Numbered from the stretch's first letter, positions 1-4,982 are shown. The stretch is 5,989 nucleotides of DNA from Desulfovibrio sp. A2 (GCF_000226255.1 NZ_AGFG01000057.1:1-5989); one strand, 5' to 3'. Numbers and translations are program-made. The notes: a model not told the origin generated them from the sequence alone.

Positions 1-35
1 CCCGCCTCCCCCACATTCTCTTCCTTCCTGTCTTG

Positions 36-43
36 ATAGGTAG
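36..43 (+). promoter_or_regulatory. Weak Shine-Dalgarno region of the ABC-F gene
   Basis: ATAGGTAG lies in an otherwise pyrimidine-rich leader. Its AGG (38-40) is seven bases before the ATG at 48, which favours that ATG over the TTG at 33. The match to the ribosome is short, so initiation may be modest. The promoter would lie before the window or in the first 35 bases, where none is recognisable. Confidence 0.45.
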
Positions 44-47
44 CTCC

Positions 48-2030
48 ATGAACTTCACCATCCAGAATCTCAGCAAGTCCTACAACGGACAGGATATCCT
101 GTCCGACTTCTCGCTCGAGGTGCAGTCGGGCGTGCGGCTGTGCGTGTGCGGCCCCAACGGTTGCGGCAAGTCCACGTTGCTGCGCATCATCGCGGGGGTG
201 CAGTCCGCGGACAGCGGCAAGGTGCTGCTGCCCAAGGGCTGCCGCCTGGGCTACGTGCAGCAGGAACTGGGCGACGACGTGCTGGACCGCCCCCTGCTGG
301 ACTGGGTGCTGGACGTGCTGCCCGCGTGGCACGACTTCTGGGCGGAGTGGGAGGCGGCCACCCGCGCCGGGGACGAGGCGGCCATCCGCAGGCTGGGGGC
401 CAGGCAGGCCGAGCTTGAGCAGGTGTACGGGTACAACCCGGAACACCGGGCGCGGGCGGTGCTGTCGGGCCTGGGGTTCGCGGAGCGCAAGTGGAGCCTG
501 CCCATCCGCAAGCTGTCGGGCGGCTGGCGCGAGCGCGCCAAGCTGGCCCGCGTGCTGACGGCGGGCGCGGACGTGCTGCTGCTGGACGAACCCACCAACC
601 ACCTGGACCTGGAAGCGGTGGAGTGGCTGGAATCCTTTCTGATGGACTACAAGGGCGCGCTGGTGTTCGTGGCGCACGACCTGGTGTTCATGGACAAGGT
701 GGGCACCCACGTCCTGTACCTGGGGGCCAGTAAGCCCATGTTCCGGCGCGGCACGTTCAGCCAGTTCGTGGCCCTGCAGGAGGAAGTGGAAGGCCAGCGC
801 GAACGCGAGGCCCAGCGCCTGCAAGAGGAAATCGCCCGCAAGATGGATTTCGTGCGGCGCTTCCGGGCCAAGGCCACCAAGGCGCGGCAGGCGGGTTCGC
901 GCCAGAAGATGGCCAAGAAGCTGGAAAAGGAACTGGAAAACTACCGGCCGGAGCAGAAGCGGCGCGAACTGGGCTTTTCGTGGCCGGAACCGGCGCGGGC
1001 GGAAAAGACCATCCTCAGCGTGGTGGATCTGGAATACGCGTTTCCGGACGGCACATCCTTGTGGCCCAGCCTGACCTTCAACCTGTACCGGGGTCAGAAG
1101 ATCGCGCTGGTGGGGCCCAACGGCTGCGGCAAGTCCACGCTGCTGAAGGTCATCGGCGGCAGGCTGGAGAAAAGCGGCGGCTCGGTGGTCATGGGATCGC
1201 TGGTGCGCATGGGCTTCTTCAGCCAGCACCAGTTGGAAACCCTGAACCCCTCGGGAACGGTGCTGGGCGAAATCCGCCGCCTGTCCGACCCACGCACCAC
1301 GGAAGAGGAACTGATGAGCGTGCTCGGGCTGTTCCTGCTCGGGCAGAACTATTTCGAGCGGGTGGTGGGCGGCCTTTCCGGCGGGGAGAAGAGCCGCCTG
1401 ATCCTGGCCACGCTGTTCCTTGCGCGGTGCAACTTCCTGGTGCTGGACGAACCTACCAACCACCTGGACCTGGAAAGCCGCGAGGCGCTGGTGGAGGCGC
1501 TGCAGAGCTACGAGGGCACCATCCTCATGGTTGCCCACGACCGGCATCTGCTGTCCGCCGTGGCGGACGAGGTGTGGGCGCTGTCGCCCACGGGCGTCAC
1601 GGTGTTCGAGGAAGGCTTCGAGCAGTATGACGCGGCGCGCCGCCAGCAGGGGGATGCGGGCGTGCTGACGCCGGGCGCGGGCGAACCGAAACGCGAGACG
1701 GCGTCCCTTTCGCGCGACGACATGAAGCGCATCAAGCGCGAACAGGCCGAGCAGCGCAACGCCCTGTACAAGGAGCTGAAGCCCCGGCAGGACGCCTACG
1801 CCAAGCTGGAAAAGCAGCTGGAAGCGTCGCTGGCCGAGCAGGCCGAGGTGGAACAGACCCTGGCCGACCCGGCGGTGTACGGCGATTCCGCCCGGGCCAC
1901 GGAACTGCTGAAGCGCTTCGGCGAGTTGCAGCGGCAGGGCGAGGACCTGTTCGAGAAGATGAGCGAGTTGGAAGCGGTGATTGCCGATCTTGAGGCGCGG
2001 CGGGCGGCGCTCACCGTGGAGGGTGCGTAA
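48..2030 (+). CDS. ABC-F family ATPase, two nucleotide-binding domains (YheS/YdiF-like)
   Basis: Predicted cytosolic ATP-hydrolysing protein of the ABC-F family, whose studied members act on the ribosome near the E site rather than in transport. Numbered from the ATG at 48 (660 aa). NBD1 has Walker A GPNGCGKST at 35-43, signature LSGGWRERAK at 156-165, Walker B and D-loop VLLLDEPTNHLD at 176-187 and switch AHD at 209-211. A charged helical linker spans about 240-310 and includes RFRAKATKARQAGSRQKM, which resembles the YheS/YdiF interdomain linker. NBD2 has GPNGCGKST at 356-364, LSGGEKSR at 443-450, DEPTNHLD from 467 and AHD at 496-498. No membrane segment is seen. The tail (about 555-660) is rich in Lys, Glu, Gln and Leu and is probably a coiled coil. 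An in-frame TTG at 33 would add five residues, but the ATG has an AGG seven bases upstream and begins the family-like MNFTIQNLSKSY. All ATPase motifs are intact. The subfamily is less certain, and a role in antibiotic resistance cannot be read from the sequence. Confidence 0.95.
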   Translation: MNFTIQNLSKSYNGQDILSDFSLEVQSGVRLCVCGPNGCGKSTLLRIIAGVQSADSGKVLLPKGCRLGYVQQELGDDVLDRPLLDWVLDVLPAWHDFWAEWEAATRAGDEAAIRRLGARQAELEQVYGYNPEHRARAVLSGLGFAERKWSLPIRKLSGGWRERAKLARVLTAGADVLLLDEPTNHLDLEAVEWLESFLMDYKGALVFVAHDLVFMDKVGTHVLYLGASKPMFRRGTFSQFVALQEEVEGQREREAQRLQEEIARKMDFVRRFRAKATKARQAGSRQKMAKKLEKELENYRPEQKRRELGFSWPEPARAEKTILSVVDLEYAFPDGTSLWPSLTFNLYRGQKIALVGPNGCGKSTLLKVIGGRLEKSGGSVVMGSLVRMGFFSQHQLETLNPSGTVLGEIRRLSDPRTTEEELMSVLGLFLLGQNYFERVVGGLSGGEKSRLILATLFLARCNFLVLDEPTNHLDLESREALVEALQSYEGTILMVAHDRHLLSAVADEVWALSPTGVTVFEEGFEQYDAARRQQGDAGVLTPGAGEPKRETASLSRDDMKRIKREQAEQRNALYKELKPRQDAYAKLEKQLEASLAEQAEVEQTLADPAVYGDSARATELLKRFGELQRQGEDLFEKMSELEAVIADLEARRAALTVEGA

Positions 2031-2090
2031 GATGAGCACCGCAAGGTCCTTTCACCCGTTGCATTCCGACCCGGAGGGCGCGAAGCGTGT

Positions 2091-2120
2091 CCGTTGGGCG
2101 AGCTTGCGAGTCCTACGGAC
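2091..2120 (-). repeat. Intergenic repeat copy A (inverted orientation)
   Basis: Read on the minus strand this is GTCCGTAGGACTCGC, two bases, then GCTCGCCCAACGG. It matches copy B, with TCCGTA(A/G)GACTCGC at one end and GCTCGCC(C/T)AACGG at the other; only the short centre differs in length. Copies A and B face each other across about 50 bases, so a transcript could fold into one long imperfect stem. The inverted pair resembles the paired arrangement of REP/BIME elements, but no named family is claimed. Confidence 0.65.
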
Positions 2121-2170
2121 ATCGTGCGCAGAGCGGTCAAACTTCGCTCGTCATAGCTCTGCTGTCCTTA

Positions 2171-2210
2171 TCCGTAAGACTCGCGCTGCGCGCTCGCCTA
2201 ACGGCTAAGG
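2171..2210 (+). repeat. Intergenic repeat copy B
   Basis: Starts TCCGTAAGACTCGC, has a GC-rich centre, and ends GCTCGCCTAACGGCTAAGG. It is itself an imperfect palindrome: CCGT pairs with ACGG at the ends and GCG with CGC near the centre, with mismatches between. It is inverted relative to copy A and direct relative to copy C, and it contains the TAA (2206-2208) that closes the open frame from 2032. Confidence 0.7.
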
Positions 2211-2220
2211 CTCGGTCAAA

Positions 2221-2226
2221 TACAAT
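2221..2226 (+). promoter_or_regulatory. Possible -10 box (TACAAT) upstream of the Nudix gene
   Basis: TACAAT differs from the sigma-70 -10 consensus at one position and stands in the least GC-rich part of the segment, 67 bases before the Nudix ATG. No convincing -35 hexamer lies 16-18 bases upstream, where the right end of repeat copy B is found. Treat it as a weak candidate for an independent Nudix promoter. Confidence 0.25.
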
Positions 2227-2247
2227 AAGAACGCGTTGCGGTCCTCA

Positions 2248-2282
2248 TCCGTAAGGCTCGAAGACTCGCCAACGGCTAAGGC
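2248..2282 (+). repeat. Intergenic repeat copy C, carrying the Nudix ribosome binding site
   Basis: Reads TCCGTAAGGCTCG, a short centre, then ACTCGCCAACGGCTAAGGC. It shares TCCGTAAG and AACGGCTAAGG with copy B at a 71-77 base offset, with a shorter centre. The TAAGG near its right end is the best Shine-Dalgarno candidate for the Nudix gene. A further partial word, CTCGCCAACG, recurs at 2310-2319 inside the Nudix N-terminal codons, suggesting the repeat-like sequence extends into the gene start. Confidence 0.68.
2277..2281 (+). promoter_or_regulatory. Ribosome binding site of the Nudix gene within repeat copy C
   Basis: TAAGG ends 11 bases before the ATG at 2293. The spacing is a little long and the core short, but nothing better lies near this ATG. 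The site belongs to the conserved AACGGCTAAGG end of the repeat, so the repeat itself appears to supply translation initiation for the downstream gene. Confidence 0.4.
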
Positions 2283-2292
2283 ATACTCCCTC

Positions 2293-2784
2293 ATGACAAG
2301 CTCGTTTTCCTCGCCAACGAACGAAAATCCTCTTGCGGCAGGCTGCGATCAGGACGCCGCCGCGCCGTCTCCCGCCCGGCGCATCGCCGTGGTGGCGGGC
2401 ATCCTGTGGGACGACGAACGGTTCCTGGCCGTGGAACGCCCGGAGGGCAAGCCGCAGGCGGGGTTCTGGGAATTTCCCGGCGGCAAGATCGAGCCGGGCG
2501 AAGCCCCGGCGGACGCCCTGGTTCGCGAACTGGGCGAGGAACTGGGCGTGACCCCGGTGACCGCCACGTTCTGGCGCACCGTGCGGCACGACTACCCGCA
2601 CCTGTCGGTGGAACTGCATTTCTTTCACGTCACCGGGTTCACCGGCACGGTCACCGCGCTGGAGGGCCACCGCTTCGCGTGGCTGACCTGGGAAGAGGCC
2701 ATGCGCCTGCCATTCCTGGAGGCGGACCTGCCGCTGGTGGCCGACCTGCGGGACGGCCCCGTTCCGGGCGGCGGGCCGGGCTAG
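2293..2784 (+). CDS. MutT-like Nudix hydrolase (putative 8-oxo-dGTP diphosphatase)
   Basis: Predicted cytosolic Nudix pyrophosphohydrolase of 163 aa. The MutT branch typically cleaves oxidised nucleoside triphosphates such as 8-oxo-dGTP to the monophosphate and keeps them out of DNA. The Nudix box is complete at residues 64-86: G64, five residues, E70, seven residues, then R78-E-L-G-E-E-L-G-V86, with the metal-binding glutamates present. It is preceded by GFWEFPGGKIEPGE, typical of MutT, and the end LPFLEADLPLVADL also fits that branch. The fold begins near residue 29 (RRIAVVAGIL). The first 28 residues are a low-complexity extension rich in Ser, Ala and Pro, absent from the 129-residue E. 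coli MutT and probably derived in part from repeat-like sequence. ATG 2293 is the only good start; a TTG at 2236 would translate repeat copy C. The exact substrate cannot be fixed, because many Nudix enzymes share these motifs. Confidence 0.9.
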   Translation: MTSSFSSPTNENPLAAGCDQDAAAPSPARRIAVVAGILWDDERFLAVERPEGKPQAGFWEFPGGKIEPGEAPADALVRELGEELGVTPVTATFWRTVRHDYPHLSVELHFFHVTGFTGTVTALEGHRFAWLTWEEAMRLPFLEADLPLVADLRDGPVPGGGPG

Positions 2785-2820
2785 GCGCTTCCGGAAACCG
2801 GCCGGGGGGCATGGTGTTTT

Positions 2821-2855
2821 CGGGGGAGCGGGGCGCGCGGCGCTTCGTTCCCCCG
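2821..2855 (+). terminator. Possible terminator-like hairpin after the Nudix gene
   Basis: CGGGGGA (2821-2827) can pair with TCCCCCG (2849-2855), with an additional inner GCG/CGC (2828-2830 with 2841-2843). A TTTT tract follows eight bases later, which is too far for a classic intrinsic terminator. A GC-rich stretch such as this forms stems easily by chance, so confidence is low. Confidence 0.28.
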
Positions 2856-2990
2856 CGACTCCTTTTGCGGGAATTTCTGGTAGAACAGGGCGCGGACGCC
2901 CGGAGACCTTCCGGCGCATCCGGATACATCGGGGGGCGGCGGCGTCGCGTCGCGGCCGTTCAGGGTTGCATCAAAAGACGGACACACGCC

Positions 2991-2996
2991 GGGAGG
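2991..2996 (+). promoter_or_regulatory. Shine-Dalgarno of the YdcZ-like gene
   Basis: GGGAGG lies four bases before the ATG at 3001. It is a strong match at slightly short spacing and supports that ATG as the start. Confidence 0.7.
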
Positions 2997-3000
2997 GCGT

Positions 3001-3441
3001 ATGGAACAATTGTTGTGGATCGTGCTGGCCCTGCTGGCGGGGGCGACCCTGCCCACGCAGGCGGGCATCAATGCGGCATTGCAGGCGGATTGGGCGCGCC
3101 ACCCGGCGCTGGCCTCGCTGATTTCGTTCACGGTGGGCACGGCGGCGCTGGGGCTGTACGTGCTGGCCTCGCGCATTCCGTTTCCTTCGGTGTCCTCGTC
3201 GTCGGCGTGGCAGTGGACGGGGGGCCTTCTGGGCGCGTTCTTCGTCACCGTGGTCACCTTTCTGGCCCCACGCCTGGGGGCCACGGCCATGATCGCGCTG
3301 GTGCTGGCCGGGCAGATGGCGGCATCCGTGACGCTGGACCACTTCGGCCTGCTGGGCTACCCGGAACGCCCGCTGGGGCTGGTGCGCTTTGCCGGGCTGG
3401 TGCTGGTGGCCGTGGGCGTCTTTCTGGTACGTAGATTCTAG
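3001..3441 (+). CDS. Small multi-pass membrane protein, YdcZ/DUF606 branch of the DMT superfamily
   Basis: 146-residue inner-membrane protein. Five hydrophobic segments are visible at about 4-24, 36-57, 71-90, 93-112 and 126-143. Features fitting the YdcZ (DUF606) family are GATLPTQAGINAALQ (14-28) in the first segment, the LAPRLGA turn before the fourth, GQMAAS (104-109), and DHFGLLG (113-119) before the last segment, plus a single-domain length of about 140-150 residues. The DMT superfamily contains small-molecule exporters and importers, but most YdcZ members have no proven substrate and none can be assigned here. Arg and Lys are sparse (Arg only, including the terminal RRF), so membrane orientation is not obvious, and an antiparallel dimer is possible by inference. 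Start ATG 3001 has a strong ribosome binding site. No neighbour shares a pathway with it. Confidence 0.85.
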   Translation: MEQLLWIVLALLAGATLPTQAGINAALQADWARHPALASLISFTVGTAALGLYVLASRIPFPSVSSSSAWQWTGGLLGAFFVTVVTFLAPRLGATAMIALVLAGQMAASVTLDHFGLLGYPERPLGLVRFAGLVLVAVGVFLVRRF

Positions 3442-3443
3442 CT

Positions 3444-3469
3444 GGGGATAGGCTCCCGCGCCCTACCCC
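3444..3469 (+). terminator. Hairpin two bases after the YdcZ-like stop codon
   Basis: GGGG (3444-3447) and TAGG (3449-3452) pair with CCTA (3462-3465) and CCCC (3466-3469). This gives eight pairs with one bulged A (3448) and a nine-base loop. Its position next to the stop suggests transcript-end formation or 3'-end protection. No T-run follows, so it is not a textbook Rho-independent terminator. Confidence 0.4.
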
Positions 3470-3479
3470 GCGAGGTCAA

Positions 3480-3508
3480 TTGCGTTCCGCCGCGCCTCGG
3501 CATATGGT
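3480..3508 (+). promoter_or_regulatory. Candidate sigma-70-type promoter for asd
   Basis: TTGCGT (3480-3485) and TATGGT (3503-3508) are 17 bases apart, the preferred spacing, in one of the less GC-rich parts of this gap. The matches to consensus are three of six and four of six, so the call is tentative. A start a few bases downstream would give asd a leader of about 250 bases containing all the stem-loops described below. Confidence 0.3.
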
Positions 3509-3594
3509 GGGCAATTCCGGCTGCGCGGCAGGCCCCGTAACGGGCAGCGCGCGGCAGGTGCAAGCATTCCGGCAGGGTGATGGCAGGGGTTGCC

Positions 3595-3619
3595 GGGCCT
3601 TTTCCGAGGGGGAAGGCCC
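3595..3619 (+). other. Strong stem-loop in the asd leader (11-bp stem, GAG loop)
   Basis: GGGCCTTTTCC pairs with GGGGAAGGCCC across a three-base loop; nine pairs are Watson-Crick and two are G-U on the + strand transcript. The G-U pairs mean the fold is better in RNA than a DNA palindrome search would suggest. It lies about 145 bases before the asd ATG. Nothing marks it as a protein-binding operator. Confidence 0.45.
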
Positions 3620-3751
3620 ATGCGGCGGGTTGCTGCATCCGTTGCCGACATGGCGGGCGGTCGCCATGCACGGCGCCCCGGCGCGGGCTGCGCCAGGGTA
3701 GGGGAGTCGAGGGAAGCGAAAGAGGACGGGCCGTTGCCCGACTCCAAGCGC

Positions 3752-3757
3752 AAGGAG
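3752..3757 (+). promoter_or_regulatory. Shine-Dalgarno of asd
   Basis: AAGGAG is six bases before the ATG at 3764, near-ideal in sequence and spacing. It decides the start against the in-frame upstream extension, which would translate the structured leader. Most of it can be paired in the alternative hairpin 3741-3758. Confidence 0.85.
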
Positions 3758-3763
3758 TGCATC

Positions 3764-4813
3764 ATGTCCAAGGAAAGACTTGTCGTCGCCGTGTGCGGGG
3801 CCACCGGGGCGGTGGGCCGCGAAATGCTGAACACGCTGGAACAGCGCGAATTTCCCGCGGCGGAGGTCATCCCCTTCGCCTCGGCCCGTTCCGCGGGCAA
3901 CAAGGTGCCCTTCATGGGCGGCGAACTGACCGTGCGCGAACTGACCGAAGAATCCTTCCGGGGCGTGGACATCGCCCTGTTCTCGGCCGGTGGTTCCACC
4001 TCCGAGAAATTCGCCCCTCATGCCGTGCAGGCCGGGTGCGTGGTGGTGGACAACTCCAGCGCGTGGCGTATGGACGAGCGCTGCCCGCTGGTGGTGCCCG
4101 AGGTGAACGCCCACGCCCTGGACGCGCACAACGGCATCATCGCCAACCCCAACTGCTCGACCATCCAGATGGTGGTGGCGCTGAAGCCGCTGCACGACGC
4201 GGCCAAAATCACCCGCGTGGTGGTTTCCACCTACCAGGCCGTTTCCGGCACCGGGCAGAAGGCCATCGACGAGTTGGAAAAGCAGGTGCGGCAGATGTTC
4301 AACATGCAGGAGCCGGAGGTTGCCGTGTACCCGCACCGCATCGCTTTCAACTGCCTGCCGCAGATCGATGTCTTCATGGACAACGACTACACCAAGGAAG
4401 AAATGAAGATGGTGCTGGAAACCGTGAAGATCATGGAGGATCCCTCCGTGAAGGTCACCGCCACCTGCGTGCGCGTGCCCGTCTTCTACGGCCATTCCGA
4501 GTCGGTGAACATCGAGACCGAACGCAAGCTTTCGGCCAGGGAAGCCCGCGCCATCCTCGCGCAGGCCCCCGGCGTGCGGGTGTATGACAACCCCGCCCAG
4601 AAGATGTACCCCATGCCCATCGACGCGGCGGGCGAGGACGACACCTTCGTGGGCCGCATCCGCGAGGACGAGACCATCGCCAACGGCCTGAACATGTGGA
4701 TCGTTTCCGACAACATCCGCAAGGGCGCGGCGCTCAACGCCGTGCAGATCGCCGAGGCGTTGGTGGAGCGCGACCTGTTGAAGGTTCGCGACCCGCAGCT
4801 CTTCCTTCGCTAG
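3764..4813 (+). CDS. asd: Aspartate-semialdehyde dehydrogenase
   Basis: Cytosolic enzyme that reduces L-4-aspartyl phosphate with NADPH to L-aspartate 4-semialdehyde and phosphate, the branch point to diaminopimelate/lysine, threonine and methionine. The protein has 349 aa, normal for the family. The N-terminal nucleotide-binding loop is CGATGAVGRE (11-20). SAGGSTSEKFAP (74-85) and VVVDNSSAWRM (93-103) follow. The catalytic cysteine is C131 in NPNCST. The active-site stretch TYQAVSGTGQKA lies at 156-167, and the substrate-binding arginine and general-base histidine are R237 and H244 in CVRVPVFYGHSE (235-246). The C-terminal part resumes the dinucleotide domain and ends with NMWIVSDNIRKGAALNAVQIAE, typical of the family. 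All key residues are present. The start is fixed by AAGGAG and by the glycine loop beginning at residue 11. The gene sits alone between a long structured leader and a strong hairpin, so it is probably its own transcription unit. Confidence 0.97.
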   Translation: MSKERLVVAVCGATGAVGREMLNTLEQREFPAAEVIPFASARSAGNKVPFMGGELTVRELTEESFRGVDIALFSAGGSTSEKFAPHAVQAGCVVVDNSSAWRMDERCPLVVPEVNAHALDAHNGIIANPNCSTIQMVVALKPLHDAAKITRVVVSTYQAVSGTGQKAIDELEKQVRQMFNMQEPEVAVYPHRIAFNCLPQIDVFMDNDYTKEEMKMVLETVKIMEDPSVKVTATCVRVPVFYGHSESVNIETERKLSAREARAILAQAPGVRVYDNPAQKMYPMPIDAAGEDDTFVGRIREDETIANGLNMWIVSDNIRKGAALNAVQIAEALVERDLLKVRDPQLFLR

Positions 4814-4842
4814 GGCCAACGTCCGACATCACGAATCCATCA

Positions 4843-4887
4843 CGCGGCCATCCGGCCCCGGTATTGCAGACCGGACGGATGGCCGCG
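4843..4887 (+). terminator. Strong stem-loop after asd, probable terminator
   Basis: CGCGGCCATCCG (4843-4854) pairs perfectly over 12 bp with CGGATGGCCGCG (4876-4887). Inside, CCGGT (4858-4862) pairs with ACCGG (4870-4874) around the loop ATTGCAG. It starts 29 bases after the asd stop codon. No T tract follows, so termination would be of the U-poor or Rho-assisted kind, or the stem protects the asd mRNA end. Confidence 0.6.
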
Positions 4888-4891
4888 CGTC

Positions 4892-4927
4892 CGCCCGGCG
4901 CGGGTGTTTCCCACCGACGCGCGGGCG
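4892..4927 (+). other. Second strong stem-loop, upstream of the aminotransferase gene
   Basis: CGCCCG (4892-4897), CGCG (4899-4902) and GGTG (4903-4906) pair with CACC (4912-4915), CGCG (4918-4921) and CGGGCG (4922-4927). That gives 14 pairs with a bulged G on one side and a bulged GA on the other, around a five-base loop. It begins only four bases after the preceding hairpin and ends 39 bases before the aminotransferase ribosome binding site. It may reinforce termination or act as a leader element of the next gene. Confidence 0.5.
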
Positions 4928-4966
4928 CATCGCTTCCCATAGCCACCCACCGCGACCGACCGCGAT

Positions 4967-4972
4967 AAGGAG
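4967..4972 (+). promoter_or_regulatory. Shine-Dalgarno of the aminotransferase gene, deciding a GTG start
   Basis: AAGGAG ends ten bases before the GTG at 4983. A nearer GTG at 4972 runs into a stop after four codons in its frame, and no in-frame ATG lies nearby, so GTG 4983 is the best start. The spacing is on the long side; a GTG at 4992 would be too far away. Confidence 0.65.
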
Positions 4973-4982
4973 TGATCACGCC

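Larger units (their letters stand above)
2031..2292. other. Repeat-bearing non-coding segment between the ABC-F and Nudix genes
   Basis: These 262 bases stand out from both flanking genes. The GC-rich third-position pattern disappears, TAA/TAAG and TCAAA words appear, and similar words recur. Three copies of an imperfectly palindromic repeat lie at 2091-2120 (inverted), 2171-2210 and 2248-2282. The last two belong to a longer decayed direct duplication: CGGTCAAA recurs at 2134 and 2213, TCCGTAAG(A/G)CTCG at 2171 and 2248, and AACGGCTAAGG at 2200 and 2271, offsets of 79, 77 and 71 bases. An open frame from ATG 2032 to TAA 2208 (58 codons) crosses the repeats but has no recognisable protein character. 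This looks like an intergenic repeat cluster; the mechanism that placed it is unknown. Confidence 0.7.
2785..3000. other. 216-base gap between the Nudix and YdcZ-like genes
   Basis: Very GC-rich and without a convincing gene. It contains a candidate hairpin at 2821-2855, a second, competing one (CCCGC 2852-2856 with GCGGG 2867-2871), a short run of T at 2863-2866, and the ribosome binding site of the next gene at its end. I searched for a promoter and found no acceptable -35/-10 pair. Confidence 0.5.
3569..3758 (+). promoter_or_regulatory. Structured 5' leader of asd with a possible Shine-Dalgarno switch
   Basis: The 322-base gap before asd has no credible gene, but this part can form successive stem-loops. 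Stem 1 pairs CCGGCA (3569-3574) with TGCCGG (3591-3596) and slightly overlaps stem 2. Stem 2 is 11 pairs (3595-3605 with 3609-3619, loop GAG, including two G-U pairs). Stem 3 is CATGGCG (3649-3655) with CGCCATG (3662-3668). Stem 4 is GGCGCCCC-type, 3672-3679 with 3685-3694. Stem 5 pairs GGAGTCG (3703-3709) with CGACTCC (3739-3745). ACTCC (3741-3745) can alternatively pair with GGAGT (3754-3758), covering the asd ribosome binding site. I recognise no known riboswitch family, including the lysine one, so regulation is an inference from pairing alone. Confidence 0.4.

Noticed and set aside
2032..2208. 58-codon open frame starting one base after the ABC-F stop, with a GGAGGG upstream
   Set aside because: It runs through repeat copies A and B, has no recognisable domain or biased codon use, and ends inside a repeat. 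Better explained as a remnant or chance frame; kept only as part of the insertion hypothesis.
2091..2282. CRISPR array
   Set aside because: Repeats differ from each other, one is inverted, centres vary in length, and there are no uniform unique spacers.
2245..2919. Minus-strand open frame opposite the Nudix gene, about 224 codons
   Set aside because: Arg/Gly/Ala/Pro-rich translation typical of the wrong frame in high-GC DNA; the + strand frame holds a perfect Nudix box.
2406..3434. Long + strand open frame overlapping the Nudix and membrane-protein genes in another frame
   Set aside because: Gly/Arg/Ala-rich out-of-frame translation without motifs; the two genes in the other frames have clear domains and start signals.
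3590..3763. N-terminal extension of asd from an upstream start (58 extra residues)
   Set aside because: The extension is Arg/Gly/Ala-rich and covers the leader stem-loops. The ATG at 3764 has a near-ideal AAGGAG and gives the family's normal N-terminus.
3442..3763. Known riboswitch (lysine, SAM, cobalamin, c-di-GMP) in the asd leader
   Set aside because: I looked for conserved core words of these classes and found only scattered short matches, so no named riboswitch is called.
3476..4819. Long open frame on the minus strand across asd (about 447 codons)
   Set aside because: Antisense shadow of a GC-rich gene. The translation is dominated by His, Gly, Val and Leu with no family resemblance, while the + strand has all asd catalytic motifs.
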